This document shows positions 1 through 9,166 of a stretch of 64,000 nucleotides of DNA, in pieces; the stretch's first letter is position 1, and each line of letters starts with the position of its first letter. The translations under genes were made by a program, and so were the position numbers. The DNA is from Rhodocyclales bacterium (GTDB taxonomy: Bacteria; Pseudomonadota; Gammaproteobacteria; Burkholderiales; Rhodocyclaceae): positions 1-64,000 of the forward strand of contig JACRIY010000124.1 of the NCBI GenBank assembly GCA_016235805.1, read 5' to 3'. The notes below the pieces were generated by a model, which was given only the letters and a program-made list of their open reading frames with translations, ran no database searches and was not told the origin of the DNA.

Positions 1-150
1 AGAATTCCAACCAACCCTGAGGAGGATCCGAACTTAGAGAATACGCTACACTTATCCACAGCCATGCCTATGACAGGCGGCTTTAGCCCCTGGTCAAAAT
101 TCAATGCGCACAGCTGGTCAGTTTTAAACGCGCGCCGACAGCATGGATGA
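1..150 (+). CDS. C-terminal fragment of an unidentified protein, truncated by the window edge
   Basis: Frame 1 reads RIPTNPEEDPNLENTLHLSTAMPMTGGFSPWSKFNAHSWSVLNARRQHG* and its TGA overlaps the next ATG (ATGA at 147-150). Confidence 0.4.
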   Translation, partial: RIPTNPEEDPNLENTLHLSTAMPMTGGFSPWSKFNAHSWSVLNARRQHG

Positions 151-638
151 TTTCGCTTGTCCAATTTAAGCACTCGGATCGCCTTTTCGGGCGCCAGATC
201 AATCTCTACTATCTCGGACGTGAATCCCTAAAGGGCGTCGATCGGGATGGTGCGGGTTATCCACTCTTTTGCATCGATACATCGAACACCAAACGCAACA
301 TGCACGATTTAGAGCGGCCGCTAATTAAGCATACCGAGCCGTCGGCAGCGACGGCGTTCTGTGAATCGCTTTTCGTAGACGATGGAGGTTTTCTGGGGCG
401 ACCGTTCATCTTGAATGACATTGACGGCCTTTTTGACTTTCCACCAGAATCCAGCGCAGAGTATATAAAGTATCGCAAGGCTTACGATGAAGGATCCTTA
501 CCCGTCGCTGTCACAAAACTGGAAGCTGACGTTCAAACATCGGACACCTCATTGGAAATGAACACCCTCAAGCGTTTAGAAGCTCGAGTCGCTGCTTTCA
601 AGAAAGCTAGCCGGCAAGATCTCGAGGATAAGCAATAG
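147..638 (+). CDS. Hypothetical protein, 163 aa, lower GC than the rest of the window
   Basis: Open frame coupled by ATGA to the upstream fragment; no family recognised. Confidence 0.55.
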   Translation: MISLVQFKHSDRLFGRQINLYYLGRESLKGVDRDGAGYPLFCIDTSNTKRNMHDLERPLIKHTEPSAATAFCESLFVDDGGFLGRPFILNDIDGLFDFPPESSAEYIKYRKAYDEGSLPVAVTKLEADVQTSDTSLEMNTLKRLEARVAAFKKASRQDLEDKQ

Positions 639-787
639 GGCGCTTTCCCCCTGAAGCCTTGTAGTTTGGAAGGCTGGCTTTTGGCGATGCGGCGAACTAT
701 CGGGCCAGAGCGCCCGGAACCATTTTAGTGGGGGCAGAGATTCTCCTATTCCCACCCAGTTTCCCACCCAACGACGAAGAATGACGA

Positions 788-808
788 CCGGCCAATTTTT
801 TTGGCCGG
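788..808. terminator. Hairpin CCGGCCAA-TTTTT-TTGGCCGG, possible bidirectional terminator
   Basis: Perfect 8-bp inverted repeat in the intergenic region downstream of 147-638. Confidence 0.4.
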
Positions 809-1161
809 CAATAGTTATAGTATTGGCAAGGGTTACAGGCCGTTAATGCAACTTGCATCAGCGCTATTCAGCCAGTAACGCATTGCGGCTTTCCTCGAAT
901 TCGATGGCGCAGGTTTTACCGCGCTTTTCCATATTGCGACAGAACTTTCTTGGTGGCGCCCTGGCCGATGGCGTTCGGCAACATGGTCATCGAACCTGCG
1001 GCCGGGGTCCCGGCGACGCCCGGTGTTTCCAGCGCCGTCCCCGGCTTACTCGGCGATATCGCCGACGATTGCGGCGTCCTTCCCGCCCGGCAGATCGCCG
1101 ATTGCCTGCTACGAAGATAACCCGCTAATCCAATTAGTTTTCCCGGTCCCCGGATAACAAA

Positions 1162-1197
1162 ATTTGTTGTCGGCCAACTGCGCGTACAACAACAAAT
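1162..1197. promoter_or_regulatory. Inverted repeat ATTTGTTGT-N18-ACAACAAAT, candidate operator
   Basis: Perfect 9-bp arms 67 bp upstream of the acyl-CoA synthetase start. Confidence 0.35.
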
Positions 1198-1263
1198 GCA
1201 GGGCACAATCGCGGTTCTCGCAAAGTCTTGTAGAAGACTGACAACTTACCAGAGATAGGCCCC

Positions 1264-2787
1264 ATGTCCGACGCAACCACGCTCCAGACCCTGCTGTCCA
1301 CCGGCACCGAAACCGCCGCCGCAATCGGTGCACCCTCGCGCAAAGCGCTGACCCACGGCGAACTGCGTGCCCTGATAACGCGTACCGTCACCCGCCTCAA
1401 CGAGCTCGGCGCGGGCCGCAACGACCGCGTCGCCATCGTCCTGCCCAACGGGCCCGAGATGGCCGCCTGCTTCCTTGCCGTAGCCACCGGCACGGCGTCG
1501 GCGCCGCTCAACCCGGCTTACCGCCAGGATGAATTTGAGTTCTACCTCGGCGACCTGAATGCCAGGCTGCTGATTGCCATGCAGGGCGTCGACACCCCGG
1601 CGCGCGCCGCAGCGGCCAAGCTCGGCGTGCCCATCGTCGAACTGGTGCCCGACACGGCGGCCGGCGCCGGCAGCTTCACACTGCAAGGTGCCGGGGCGGG
1701 GAAGCCCGCCGCCGAAGGCGGCTTCGCCCAGCCCGACGACGTGGCCATGGTGCTGCACACCTCGGGCACCACTTCGCGGCCGAAGATCGTGCCGCTGTCG
1801 CAGAAGAACCTCTGCGCCTCGGCCGGCAACATCCGTCGCACGCTGGCCTTCACCACGTCGGATCGCGGCCTCAACATCATGCCGCTTTTCCACATCCACG
1901 GCCTGATCGCCGGGGTGCTGGCGCCGATCTCGGCCGGCTCGGAAGTGTTCTGCTCGCCCGGCTTCGATGCGCTGAAATTCTTCGGCTGGATGGACGAGTG
2001 CCACCCCACCTGGTACACCGCCGTGCCGACCATGCACCAGGCCATCCTGACGCGCGCCCCGCGCAACAAGGAAATCATCGCGAAGAACCCGCTGCGCTTC
2101 CTGCGTTCATCGTCCTCGTCGATTCCGCCGCAGGTCATCACCGAGCTCGAAGCCGTGTTCGGCGCACCCCTGATCGAGGCTTACGGCATGACCGAAGCCA
2201 CCCATCAGATGGCCAGCAATCCGCTGCCGCCGGCCAAGCGCAAGCCCGGCTCGGTCGGCCTCGCCGCCGGCCCGGAAGTGCAGATCATGGACGAAGCCGG
2301 CAACATCCTGCCGCCCGACACCGTGGGCGAGATCGTGATCCGAGGCGCCAACGTCACCACCGGATACGAGAACAATCCCAAGGCCAATGCCGAGGGCTTC
2401 ACCAACGGCTGGTTCCGCACCGGGGACCAGGGCGTGAAGGACGCCGAGGGCTATGTCTCGCTGACCGGCCGCCTCAAGGAAATCATCAACCGCGGTGGCG
2501 AGAAGATCTCGCCGCGCGAGATCGATGAAATCATCATGGACCACCCCGCCGTCTCGCAGGTGGTCTGCTTTGCCGTGCCGCACCCCAAACTGGGCGAGGA
2601 AGTCGGCGCCGCCGTGGTGCTGAAGGAAGGCGCCAGCGCCACCGAGAAGGACATCCAGGCCTTCGTCGCCACCCGCGTCGCCGATTTCAAGGTGCCGAAG
2701 AAGGTGCTGATCCTGCCCGAGATTCCCAAGGGCGCCACCGGCAAGCTGCAGCGCATCGGACTGGCGCAGAAGCTCGGCCTTGCCTGA
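1264..2787 (+). CDS. AMP-dependent acyl-CoA synthetase (oxalate-CoA ligase-like)
   Basis: HTSGTTSRPK, YGMTEATHQM and GWFRTGDQG motifs, C-terminal PKGATGKLQR. Confidence 0.88.
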   Translation: MSDATTLQTLLSTGTETAAAIGAPSRKALTHGELRALITRTVTRLNELGAGRNDRVAIVLPNGPEMAACFLAVATGTASAPLNPAYRQDEFEFYLGDLNARLLIAMQGVDTPARAAAAKLGVPIVELVPDTAAGAGSFTLQGAGAGKPAAEGGFAQPDDVAMVLHTSGTTSRPKIVPLSQKNLCASAGNIRRTLAFTTSDRGLNIMPLFHIHGLIAGVLAPISAGSEVFCSPGFDALKFFGWMDECHPTWYTAVPTMHQAILTRAPRNKEIIAKNPLRFLRSSSSSIPPQVITELEAVFGAPLIEAYGMTEATHQMASNPLPPAKRKPGSVGLAAGPEVQIMDEAGNILPPDTVGEIVIRGANVTTGYENNPKANAEGFTNGWFRTGDQGVKDAEGYVSLTGRLKEIINRGGEKISPREIDEIIMDHPAVSQVVCFAVPHPKLGEEVGAAVVLKEGASATEKDIQAFVATRVADFKVPKKVLILPEIPKGATGKLQRIGLAQKLGLA

Positions 2788-2858
2788 TTCCCCGCGCGGC
2801 GACGAGATCTCGCCGCGCAGCCCCGCATACAAAAAAGCATGTCCCCAAGGAGAAGACC

Positions 2859-3851
2859 ATGAAACTGACCACGATCGCCGCCGCACTGGGCGCCGCAGCA
2901 CTTTTCGCCGCTCCCGCCGCGCAGGCCTGGGAACCGACTAAACCGGTCGAGTTCGTCGTTCCCGCCGGCACCGGCGGCGGTGCCGACCAGATGGCGCGTT
3001 TCATCCAGGGCATCGTCACCAAGCACAAGCTGATGAAGCAGCCGATCGTGGTGGTGAACAAGTCAGGCGGCGCGGGCGCCGAAGGCTTCCTCGAGGTCAA
3101 GGGCTCGGCCGGCAACCCGCACAAGATCATCATTACCCTGTCCAACCTCTTCACCACGCCGCTGGCCACCGCCGTGCCCTTCAACTGGCGTGACCTGACC
3201 CCGGTGGCGATGCTGGCGCTCGACGAGTTCGTGCTCTGGGTGAATGCCGAATCGCCGCACAAGACCGCCAAGGACTATGTCTCGGCGATCAAGATGGGCG
3301 CCGACAACCGCTACAAGATGGCTGGCACCGGTTCCAAGCAGGAAGACCAGATCATCACCGTGATGATCGAAAAGGCTACCGCCAAGAAGATCACCTACGT
3401 GCCCTTCAAGGGCGGCGGCGACGTCGCCGTGCAACTGGTCGGCAAGCATGTCGATTCGACGGTGAACAATCCGATCGAGGCCGAAGCGCACTGGCGCTCG
3501 GGCAAGCTGCGCGCCCTGTGCGTGATGGACGCCAATCCCCTGCCCTACAAGGCCAAGGTCACCGCGACACAATCCTGGGCTGACATTCCCACCTGCAAGT
3601 CGGCCGGCATCGATGCCGAATACCTGATGCTGCGCGGCATCTTCATGACGCCGAACGCGACGCCGGAACAGGTGGCCTACTATGTCGACCTGTTCAAGAA
3701 GCTGCGCGAGCTGCCGGAATGGAAGGAGTTCATGGAGAAGGGCGCCTTCAACCAGACCTTCATGACCGGCAAGGAGTATGCCGACTGGGTGGCAAAGGCC
3801 GAGGCGCAGCACGTCGCGTTGATGAAGAGCGCGGGCTTCCTCGCCAAGTAA
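2859..3851 (+). CDS. tctC: Tripartite tricarboxylate transporter substrate-binding protein
   Basis: Signal peptide, EFVVPAGTGGGADQMAR, followed by tctB and tctA. Confidence 0.93.
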   Translation: MKLTTIAAALGAAALFAAPAAQAWEPTKPVEFVVPAGTGGGADQMARFIQGIVTKHKLMKQPIVVVNKSGGAGAEGFLEVKGSAGNPHKIIITLSNLFTTPLATAVPFNWRDLTPVAMLALDEFVLWVNAESPHKTAKDYVSAIKMGADNRYKMAGTGSKQEDQIITVMIEKATAKKITYVPFKGGGDVAVQLVGKHVDSTVNNPIEAEAHWRSGKLRALCVMDANPLPYKAKVTATQSWADIPTCKSAGIDAEYLMLRGIFMTPNATPEQVAYYVDLFKKLRELPEWKEFMEKGAFNQTFMTGKEYADWVAKAEAQHVALMKSAGFLAK

Positions 3852-3854
3852 GCC

Positions 3855-4355
3855 GTGTCGGATCAGGAACAGGGAGCCGGCCTCAACCGGCGCATCCCCG
3901 AGGCGGGAGTAGCGGCGCTGCTCTTCGCGATCGGCGGCATCGTGATCATGGACAGCCTGCGCGTCGGCATCGAGTGGGCCGACGACGGCCCCAAGGCGGG
4001 TTACTTCCCCTTCTTCATCGGCCTGCTGCTGAGCTTTTCCTCCGGCTGGACACTGCTGCAAACGCTGCTCGGCTGGAGCCGTGAGACCAAGCTGTTCTCG
4101 CAATGGAGCGAGTTGCGCGATGTCTCCGCAATGCTGGTGCCGACCACCGTGTTCATCGTCGCCGTGCCCTTGCTCGGCCTTTACTTTCCGGGCGCGCTGC
4201 TGATCGGCTACTTCATGAAGCGCCATGGCGATTTTGGCTGGGCGACCACGGTGCTGACCGCGCTGGGCGTGCCGCTCACCTTTTTCCTGATCTTCGAACG
4301 CTGGTTCCTGGTGCCGCTCGCCAAGGGTCCGATCGAAGCCTGGCTGGGGTTTTAA
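3855..4355 (+). CDS. tctB: Tripartite tricarboxylate transporter TctB family protein
   Basis: Four TM small subunit, GPKAGYFPFFIGLLL; GTG start. Confidence 0.87.
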   Translation: MSDQEQGAGLNRRIPEAGVAALLFAIGGIVIMDSLRVGIEWADDGPKAGYFPFFIGLLLSFSSGWTLLQTLLGWSRETKLFSQWSELRDVSAMLVPTTVFIVAVPLLGLYFPGALLIGYFMKRHGDFGWATTVLTALGVPLTFFLIFERWFLVPLAKGPIEAWLGF

Positions 4356-4411
4356 CGTGAAGCAACAGGATCAATCGCTGGTGATATCGAGCGAAGCGAG
4401 CCAATCAATAG

Positions 4412-4429
4412 CCTCCCCGCGAGGGGAGG
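4412..4429. repeat. Hairpin CCTCCCC-GCGA-GGGGAGG
   Basis: Perfect 7-bp stem with GCGA tetraloop in the tctB-tctA gap. Confidence 0.55.
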
Positions 4430-4460
4430 ATGGGAGGGGTGGGCCTTCAATTCGCCTTTG

Positions 4461-4528
4461 GTTCCGGCCGCTGCGCTTAACGCCGATGATGCCGGCGTTA
4501 GCCTTCACCGAAACTTCGTTTTCGCGTG
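4461..4528 (+). repeat. 68-nt hairpin repeat module, copy 1
   Basis: GTTCCGGCCGCTGCGCTTAACGCCGATGATGCCGGCGTTAGCCTTCACCGAAACTTCGTTTTCGCGTG closely matches 17163-17230; 7-bp stem AACGCCG/CGGCGTT. Confidence 0.8.
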
Positions 4529-4581
4529 TTCCATCATCGACGGGTGGCTTTCGCCGCCATCCGCGTTAGGAAAGCTCTGAG

Positions 4582-6096
4582 ATGGATGAACTAAACAGCC
4601 TGATGCAGGGCTTCGCCGTGGCGATGACCCTGCCCAACCTGGGCTTCATGCTTCTCGGCCTGCTGCTCGGCATCCTGATCGGCGTGCTGCCTGGCCTTGG
4701 CGGTGCCAACGGCGTGGCGATCCTGCTGCCGCTGACCTTCTCGATGAACCCGACCTCGGCCATCATCATGCTCTCCTGCATTTACTGGGGCGCGCTGTTC
4801 GGCGGGGCGATCACCTCCATCCTGTTCAACATCCCCGGCGAACCCTGGTCGGTGGCCACCACCTTCGACGGCTTCCCGCTGGCGCAGCAGGGCCGCGCCG
4901 CCGAGGCGTTGACGGCGGCCTTCACCTCGTCCTTCGTCGGCGCGTTCTTCGCCGTGCTGGCGATCACCTTCCTTGCCCCGCTGCTGGCCAGGTTCGCGCT
5001 CCAGTTCGGCCCGCCGGAATTCTTCGCCGTGCAGATGCTGACCTTCTGCAGCTTCATCGGCATGAGCAAGGATCCCCCGATGAAGACCCTGGCGGCGATG
5101 ATGCTGGGCTTCGCCCTCGCGGCCGTCGGCATGGACACGGTGACCGGCCAACTGCGCATGACCTTCGGCTTCACCGAAATGCTCAAGGGCTTCGACTTCC
5201 TGATCGCGGTGATCGGCCTCTTCGGCATCGGCGAGATCCTGCTGACCATGGAAGAAGGCCTGGCCTTCAAGGGCAAGTCGGCCAAGATCAATTTCCGCAT
5301 CGTCTGGCAGACCTGGAAGGAGTTGCTTCAATACTGGCGCACCTTCATCCGTTCGGTGCTGATCGGCTGCTGGATGGGCATCACGCCGGGCGGCGCGACG
5401 CCGGCCTCCTTCATGGGCTACGGCATGGCGCGCCGCGCCGCCAAGGACAAGGAGTCCTTCGGCCGCGGCAACATCGAGGGCGTGGTGGCGCCGGAGACTG
5501 CGGCCCATGCCGCCGGCACCAGCGCCCTGCTGCCGATGCTGACGCTGGGCATCCCCGGTTCGCCGACCGCGGCCGTGCTGCTTGGAGGCCTGCTTATCTG
5601 GGGCCTGCAGCCGGGCCCGCTGCTCTTCGTCGAGCAGAAGGACTTCGTCTGGGGCCTGATCGCCTCGATGTACCTCGGCAACCTGGTTGGGCTCTTCGTC
5701 GTGCTGACCACCGTGCCCTGGTGGGCGGCGATACTGCGCATCCCCTTCCCGGTGATCGCGCCGGTGATCATCTTCATCTGCGCCATCGGCGCCTACACGG
5801 TGCATAGTTCGATTTTCGACGTGATCATGATGCTGGTGTTCGGCGTTCTCGGTTACCTGTTCAAGAAGCTGCGCTACCCGATGGCGCCGCTGGTGTTGGC
5901 GCTGGTGCTGGGCGACATGGCGGAATCCTCGTTCCGCCAGTCGATGCTGCTCTCGCAGGGGGCCGTGAACATTTTCTATTCCAACTGGCTGGTCGGCGGC
6001 CTGATGGCACTGTCCATCTTCCTGTTGCTCCTGCCGGCATGGGGCGGCATGAAGAACATGCTGCGGCGGCGCGAGGCGCGCGCCTACCTGGGCTGA
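4582..6096 (+). CDS. tctA: Tripartite tricarboxylate transporter permease TctA
   Basis: GVLPGLGGANGVAILLPLTF, GITPGGATPASFMGYGMAR. Confidence 0.95.
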   Translation: MDELNSLMQGFAVAMTLPNLGFMLLGLLLGILIGVLPGLGGANGVAILLPLTFSMNPTSAIIMLSCIYWGALFGGAITSILFNIPGEPWSVATTFDGFPLAQQGRAAEALTAAFTSSFVGAFFAVLAITFLAPLLARFALQFGPPEFFAVQMLTFCSFIGMSKDPPMKTLAAMMLGFALAAVGMDTVTGQLRMTFGFTEMLKGFDFLIAVIGLFGIGEILLTMEEGLAFKGKSAKINFRIVWQTWKELLQYWRTFIRSVLIGCWMGITPGGATPASFMGYGMARRAAKDKESFGRGNIEGVVAPETAAHAAGTSALLPMLTLGIPGSPTAAVLLGGLLIWGLQPGPLLFVEQKDFVWGLIASMYLGNLVGLFVVLTTVPWWAAILRIPFPVIAPVIIFICAIGAYTVHSSIFDVIMMLVFGVLGYLFKKLRYPMAPLVLALVLGDMAESSFRQSMLLSQGAVNIFYSNWLVGGLMALSIFLLLLPAWGGMKNMLRRREARAYLG

Positions 6097-6142
6097 GCGC
6101 AAGCATGCGACGACGGTTGCCAAACTCGAACAAGGACGTGTC

Positions 6143-6916
6143 ATGAAGTGGTTGCGTTTCAGGCATCAGGGCAGGACGGCGTTTGGAGTCCTCGATGGAG
6201 ACCATGTCGCCGTTCATTCCGGCGACATGTTCGGCGACCGGCAGGCGACCGGCGAGCGGGTGCCGGTGGCGGAGCTCGAGTGGCTGACGCCGAGCGTGCC
6301 GGGCAAGATGATCGGGCTGTGGAACAACTTCCACGCTGCCGCGGAGAAGAACGGCTGGGCGACCCCGGCCGAACCGCTCTACTTCCTCAAGGCGGCCAGC
6401 AGCTTTTGCGCGCACGGCCAGCCGATCCGCGCGCCGGCCAGCTATGACGGACGGGTGATCTACGAAGGCGAACTGGCGGTCGTCATCGGCCGGACCGCGA
6501 GCGCGGTCAGCGTCGAGGAGGCGTCGTCTTGCATCTTCGGCTACAGCTGCGCCAACGACGTGACCGCGATGGAATTGCTCAACCGCGATCCGAGTTTTCC
6601 GCAATGGTCGCGGGCCAAGGGCTTCGACACTTTCGGCGTCTTCGGTCCGGTGGTCGATACCGACTTCGATCCGGCGCAGGGCGAGGTGGTGGTGCTGCTC
6701 AACGGCCGCGAGCGGCAGCGCTACCCGCTGGCCGACATGATATTTCCACCAGCGCAGCTGGTATCGATGATCTCGCAGGACATGACCCTGCATCCGGGCG
6801 ACGTCATTCTTTGCGGCACTTCGCTCGGCGTGCTGCCGATGAAGCCGGGCATGCGCGTCGAGGTCGTCATCGATGGCATCGGCACGCTGGCCAACGACTA
6901 CGTGAAACTGCCATGA
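6143..6916 (+). CDS. Fumarylacetoacetate hydrolase family protein
   Basis: EGELAVVIGRTASAVS, GYSCANDVTAMELL, WSRAKGFDTFGVFGPVV. Confidence 0.92.
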   Translation: MKWLRFRHQGRTAFGVLDGDHVAVHSGDMFGDRQATGERVPVAELEWLTPSVPGKMIGLWNNFHAAAEKNGWATPAEPLYFLKAASSFCAHGQPIRAPASYDGRVIYEGELAVVIGRTASAVSVEEASSCIFGYSCANDVTAMELLNRDPSFPQWSRAKGFDTFGVFGPVVDTDFDPAQGEVVVLLNGRERQRYPLADMIFPPAQLVSMISQDMTLHPGDVILCGTSLGVLPMKPGMRVEVVIDGIGTLANDYVKLP

Positions 6917-7914
6917 AGATCTGCATCGTCGGCGCCGGCGCGATCGGCGGCATGATCGCCGCCCGCCTGGCCCATGTCGGTCATGAAGTCACGGTGATCG
7001 TCCGTGGCGCCAACCTCGACGCCGTGCGTCGCAACGGCGGCATGAAGCTGATCTGGGAAGACGGCACGGAGATCCTGGGACCATTGCGTGCCACCGACAG
7101 CCCGGCCGAGGCCGGGCCTCAGGATTGCGTGATCCTGGCACTGAAGGCGCATCAGTTGCGCCCGCTGCTGGGCCAGATGCCGGCCCTGCTGGCGGAGCAC
7201 ACCTCGATCGTCACCATGCAGAACGGCATTCCTTTCTGGTATTTCCACCGCCACGGCGGCGAGTACGAAGGGCGCAGGGTGGAAAGCGTCGATCCCGGCG
7301 GCGAACTGATCGCCGCGCTGGGCGCGGCACGCATCATCGGCTCCATCGTCTACCCGGCCTCGGAGCTGATAGCGCCGGGAGTCGTCCGCCATATCGAGGG
7401 CAACCGCTTCACGCTGGGCGAGCCGGACGGCAGCGACAGCGAGCGGATCCGCGCCATCGCCGGCGCGATGCGCGACGCCGGCTTCAAGGCGCCGATCAGC
7501 AACGACATCCGCAGCGAGATCTGGCTCAAGCTCTGGGGCAACGTGATCTTCAATCCGGTCAGCGCGCTGACCCACGCCACGCTCGAGGACATCTGCCGCT
7601 ATCCGCTTACCCGTGACCTTGCGGCGAAAGTGATGGCCGAGGCCCAGGCCATCGGCGAGAAGCTGGGCGTGAAATTCAAGGTGTCGATCGACAAGCGCAT
7701 CGCCGGCGCCGAGGCGATCGGTGCGCACAAGACCTCGATGTTGCAGGATGTCGAAGCCGGCCGCGCCCTGGAACTGGATGCGCTGGTCGGCTCGGTAGTC
7801 GAAATGGGCCGCATCACCGGCTTGCCGACGCCGCACATCGATGCGGTCTATGCCTGCGCCAAGCTGCTGGACAAGACCCTGCAGGACGCCAAGGGTCGCC
7901 TGCAACTGGGCTGA
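6913..7914 (+). CDS. Ketopantoate reductase family (2-dehydropantoate 2-reductase-like)
   Basis: MKICIVGAGAIGGMIAARLA, KLWGNVIFNPVSALTHAT; ATGA overlap with the FAH gene. Confidence 0.9.
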   Translation: MKICIVGAGAIGGMIAARLAHVGHEVTVIVRGANLDAVRRNGGMKLIWEDGTEILGPLRATDSPAEAGPQDCVILALKAHQLRPLLGQMPALLAEHTSIVTMQNGIPFWYFHRHGGEYEGRRVESVDPGGELIAALGAARIIGSIVYPASELIAPGVVRHIEGNRFTLGEPDGSDSERIRAIAGAMRDAGFKAPISNDIRSEIWLKLWGNVIFNPVSALTHATLEDICRYPLTRDLAAKVMAEAQAIGEKLGVKFKVSIDKRIAGAEAIGAHKTSMLQDVEAGRALELDALVGSVVEMGRITGLPTPHIDAVYACAKLLDKTLQDAKGRLQLG

Positions 7915-7971
7915 TCGGCGCCAGATTCCGTAATTCGCCGGTTCCGCCTTCGTGTCCCGGCGACGCGCCGC

Positions 7972-8163
7972 CTACTGGTCTACGCCGACGATGTCGTCCG
8001 CTTCGAATTCGTCGGGAATCGTGCCGTCACCGATGCCGGTGACCATGGCCGCCATGCTCTCGCTCTGCTTGACGAAATACTCGGCGCTGATCGGGTCGTA
8101 GAAGCGCTGGCCGAGGGCGAGTTCGCTGAACTTGATGCGCTGGCGGGTGGGTTGTGTGGACAT
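7972..8163 (-). CDS. Small conserved-looking hypothetical protein (63 aa)
   Basis: MSTQPTRQRIKFSELALGQRFYDPISAEYFVKQSESMA...; start trimmed from the longer ORF. Confidence 0.55.
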   Translation of the reverse strand: MSTQPTRQRIKFSELALGQRFYDPISAEYFVKQSESMAAMVTGIGDGTIPDEFEADDIVGVDQ

Positions 8164-8329
8164 GCAGATCCAATAATCGGTCAGATGGTGTGTCGGCTGT
8201 GAGTTGCCGGCGCCAGCAGGGGACAGGCGCCGGTGGCGATTGCGCGAGCAGTGCCGCACAACAGAATTTGATTCCCCCGCGAGTGCCGTTTGGCCGGCAT
8301 CCTGAACCTGCGTTCAGAGTGGCCACGTT

Positions 8330-8470
8330 CCTGCCGCTTCAGGTTCGCCCGCCGGGGGCGATCACAACAGCGGCGTCTTTGGGCTGCGGCCGATGCCAAT
8401 GGATATTGGTTCAAGGAATGTATGGCCTTGGCGAACACCGCAGGGGAAACCCGGGGAAACCAAGCAACCC
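8330..8470 (-). ncRNA. ssrS: 6S RNA candidate (boundaries approximate)
   Basis: Minus strand downstream of zapA reads CCTGCGGTGTTCGCCAAGGCC...CCTTGAACCAATATCCATTGGCATCGGCCGCAGCCC; closing arms GTTCGCC/GGCGAAC; zapA-ssrS synteny. Confidence 0.7.
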
Positions 8471-8497
8471 ATTCGCGTATCGGCGGCGGAACCTGCC

Positions 8498-8824
8498 TCA
8501 GAACAACTGCGAGTGTTGCGCCAGCGATGCGTCGAGCTTGGCCTCGATGGAATCGATTCTACGCTGAATCGTTTCGCTTTCAAGTGCCGCCGCAACATGT
8601 GCGGGAGTGTCGTTGGCCGCGAGCAATTCGTGGGCAAGATTGAGGGCCACCATGACCGCGACGCGCTCGCCGCTGCCGCGTGCGCCGGTGGCCGATTTGT
8701 CGCCCGCTTCCTTCAGCTTCGCGTCGAGCAGGGCCACCGCAGCCTGCAATTTCTCGCGCTGGTCGGGTTCGCAGGCAACGCGGTAATCCTTGCCCAGCAG
8801 CTTGATGTCGAGGGTTTTGCTCAT
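8498..8824 (-). CDS. zapA: Cell division protein ZapA
   Basis: MSKTLDIKLLGKDYRVACEPDQREKLQAAVALLDAKL. Confidence 0.9.
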   Translation of the reverse strand: MSKTLDIKLLGKDYRVACEPDQREKLQAAVALLDAKLKEAGDKSATGARGSGERVAVMVALNLAHELLAANDTPAHVAAALESETIQRRIDSIEAKLDASLAQHSQLF

Positions 8825-9015
8825 TCTTCGGGCAACCGGGTCATCAGGGCTTCGAGGCGTTGGCGGGCAACTTCGATCTTGGTCGTCAGCGCCGCTTTCT
8901 CCGCCTCCAGCCCGGCCACGTGGGCGCGCAAATCCTGATTCTCGCCGCGCAGGCTGCTGCACACGGCCAGGATCTGTTCGACCTTGTGCTCAAGTTGATC
9001 GAGGGAAACGCTCAT
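8821..9015 (-). CDS. ZapB/coiled-coil protein upstream of zapA
   Basis: MSVSLDQLEHKVEQILAVCSSLRGENQDLRAHV; ATGA overlap with zapA. Confidence 0.75.
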   Translation of the reverse strand: MSVSLDQLEHKVEQILAVCSSLRGENQDLRAHVAGLEAEKAALTTKIEVARQRLEALMTRLPEE

Positions 9016-9166
9016 GGCCGCAAGTTTCCGGTAAAACCCCAATCAGGTCAAGCAACAAGCTTCCGATTTGAATGTGAACTATGTCCGCCGCAGCCTCGCG
9101 GTGGACGGTATCCCCGGTGGGGTGACGTGGCTCGTGGGCAGTGCCGCGCTCTGGCAAAATGGCCTT

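Noticed and set aside
853-1128. 91-aa ORF in the left intergenic region
   Set aside because: Arg-rich, no recognisable domain, overlaps candidate regulatory sequence; probably spurious
4591-6144. 517-aa minus-strand ORF opposite tctA, and similar long shadow ORFs (9604-12129 minus, 10401-12131 plus, 26478-29060 plus, 46169-47416 plus)
   Set aside because: They lie antisense to clearly recognisable conserved genes and have low-complexity, Arg/His/Gln-rich composition typical of high-GC shadow frames
8366-8390. Shared CGCAGCCCAAAGA between the 6S candidate and the ABC-F gene near 57590
   Set aside because: Only 12-13 nt with no further similarity; insufficient to call a repeat
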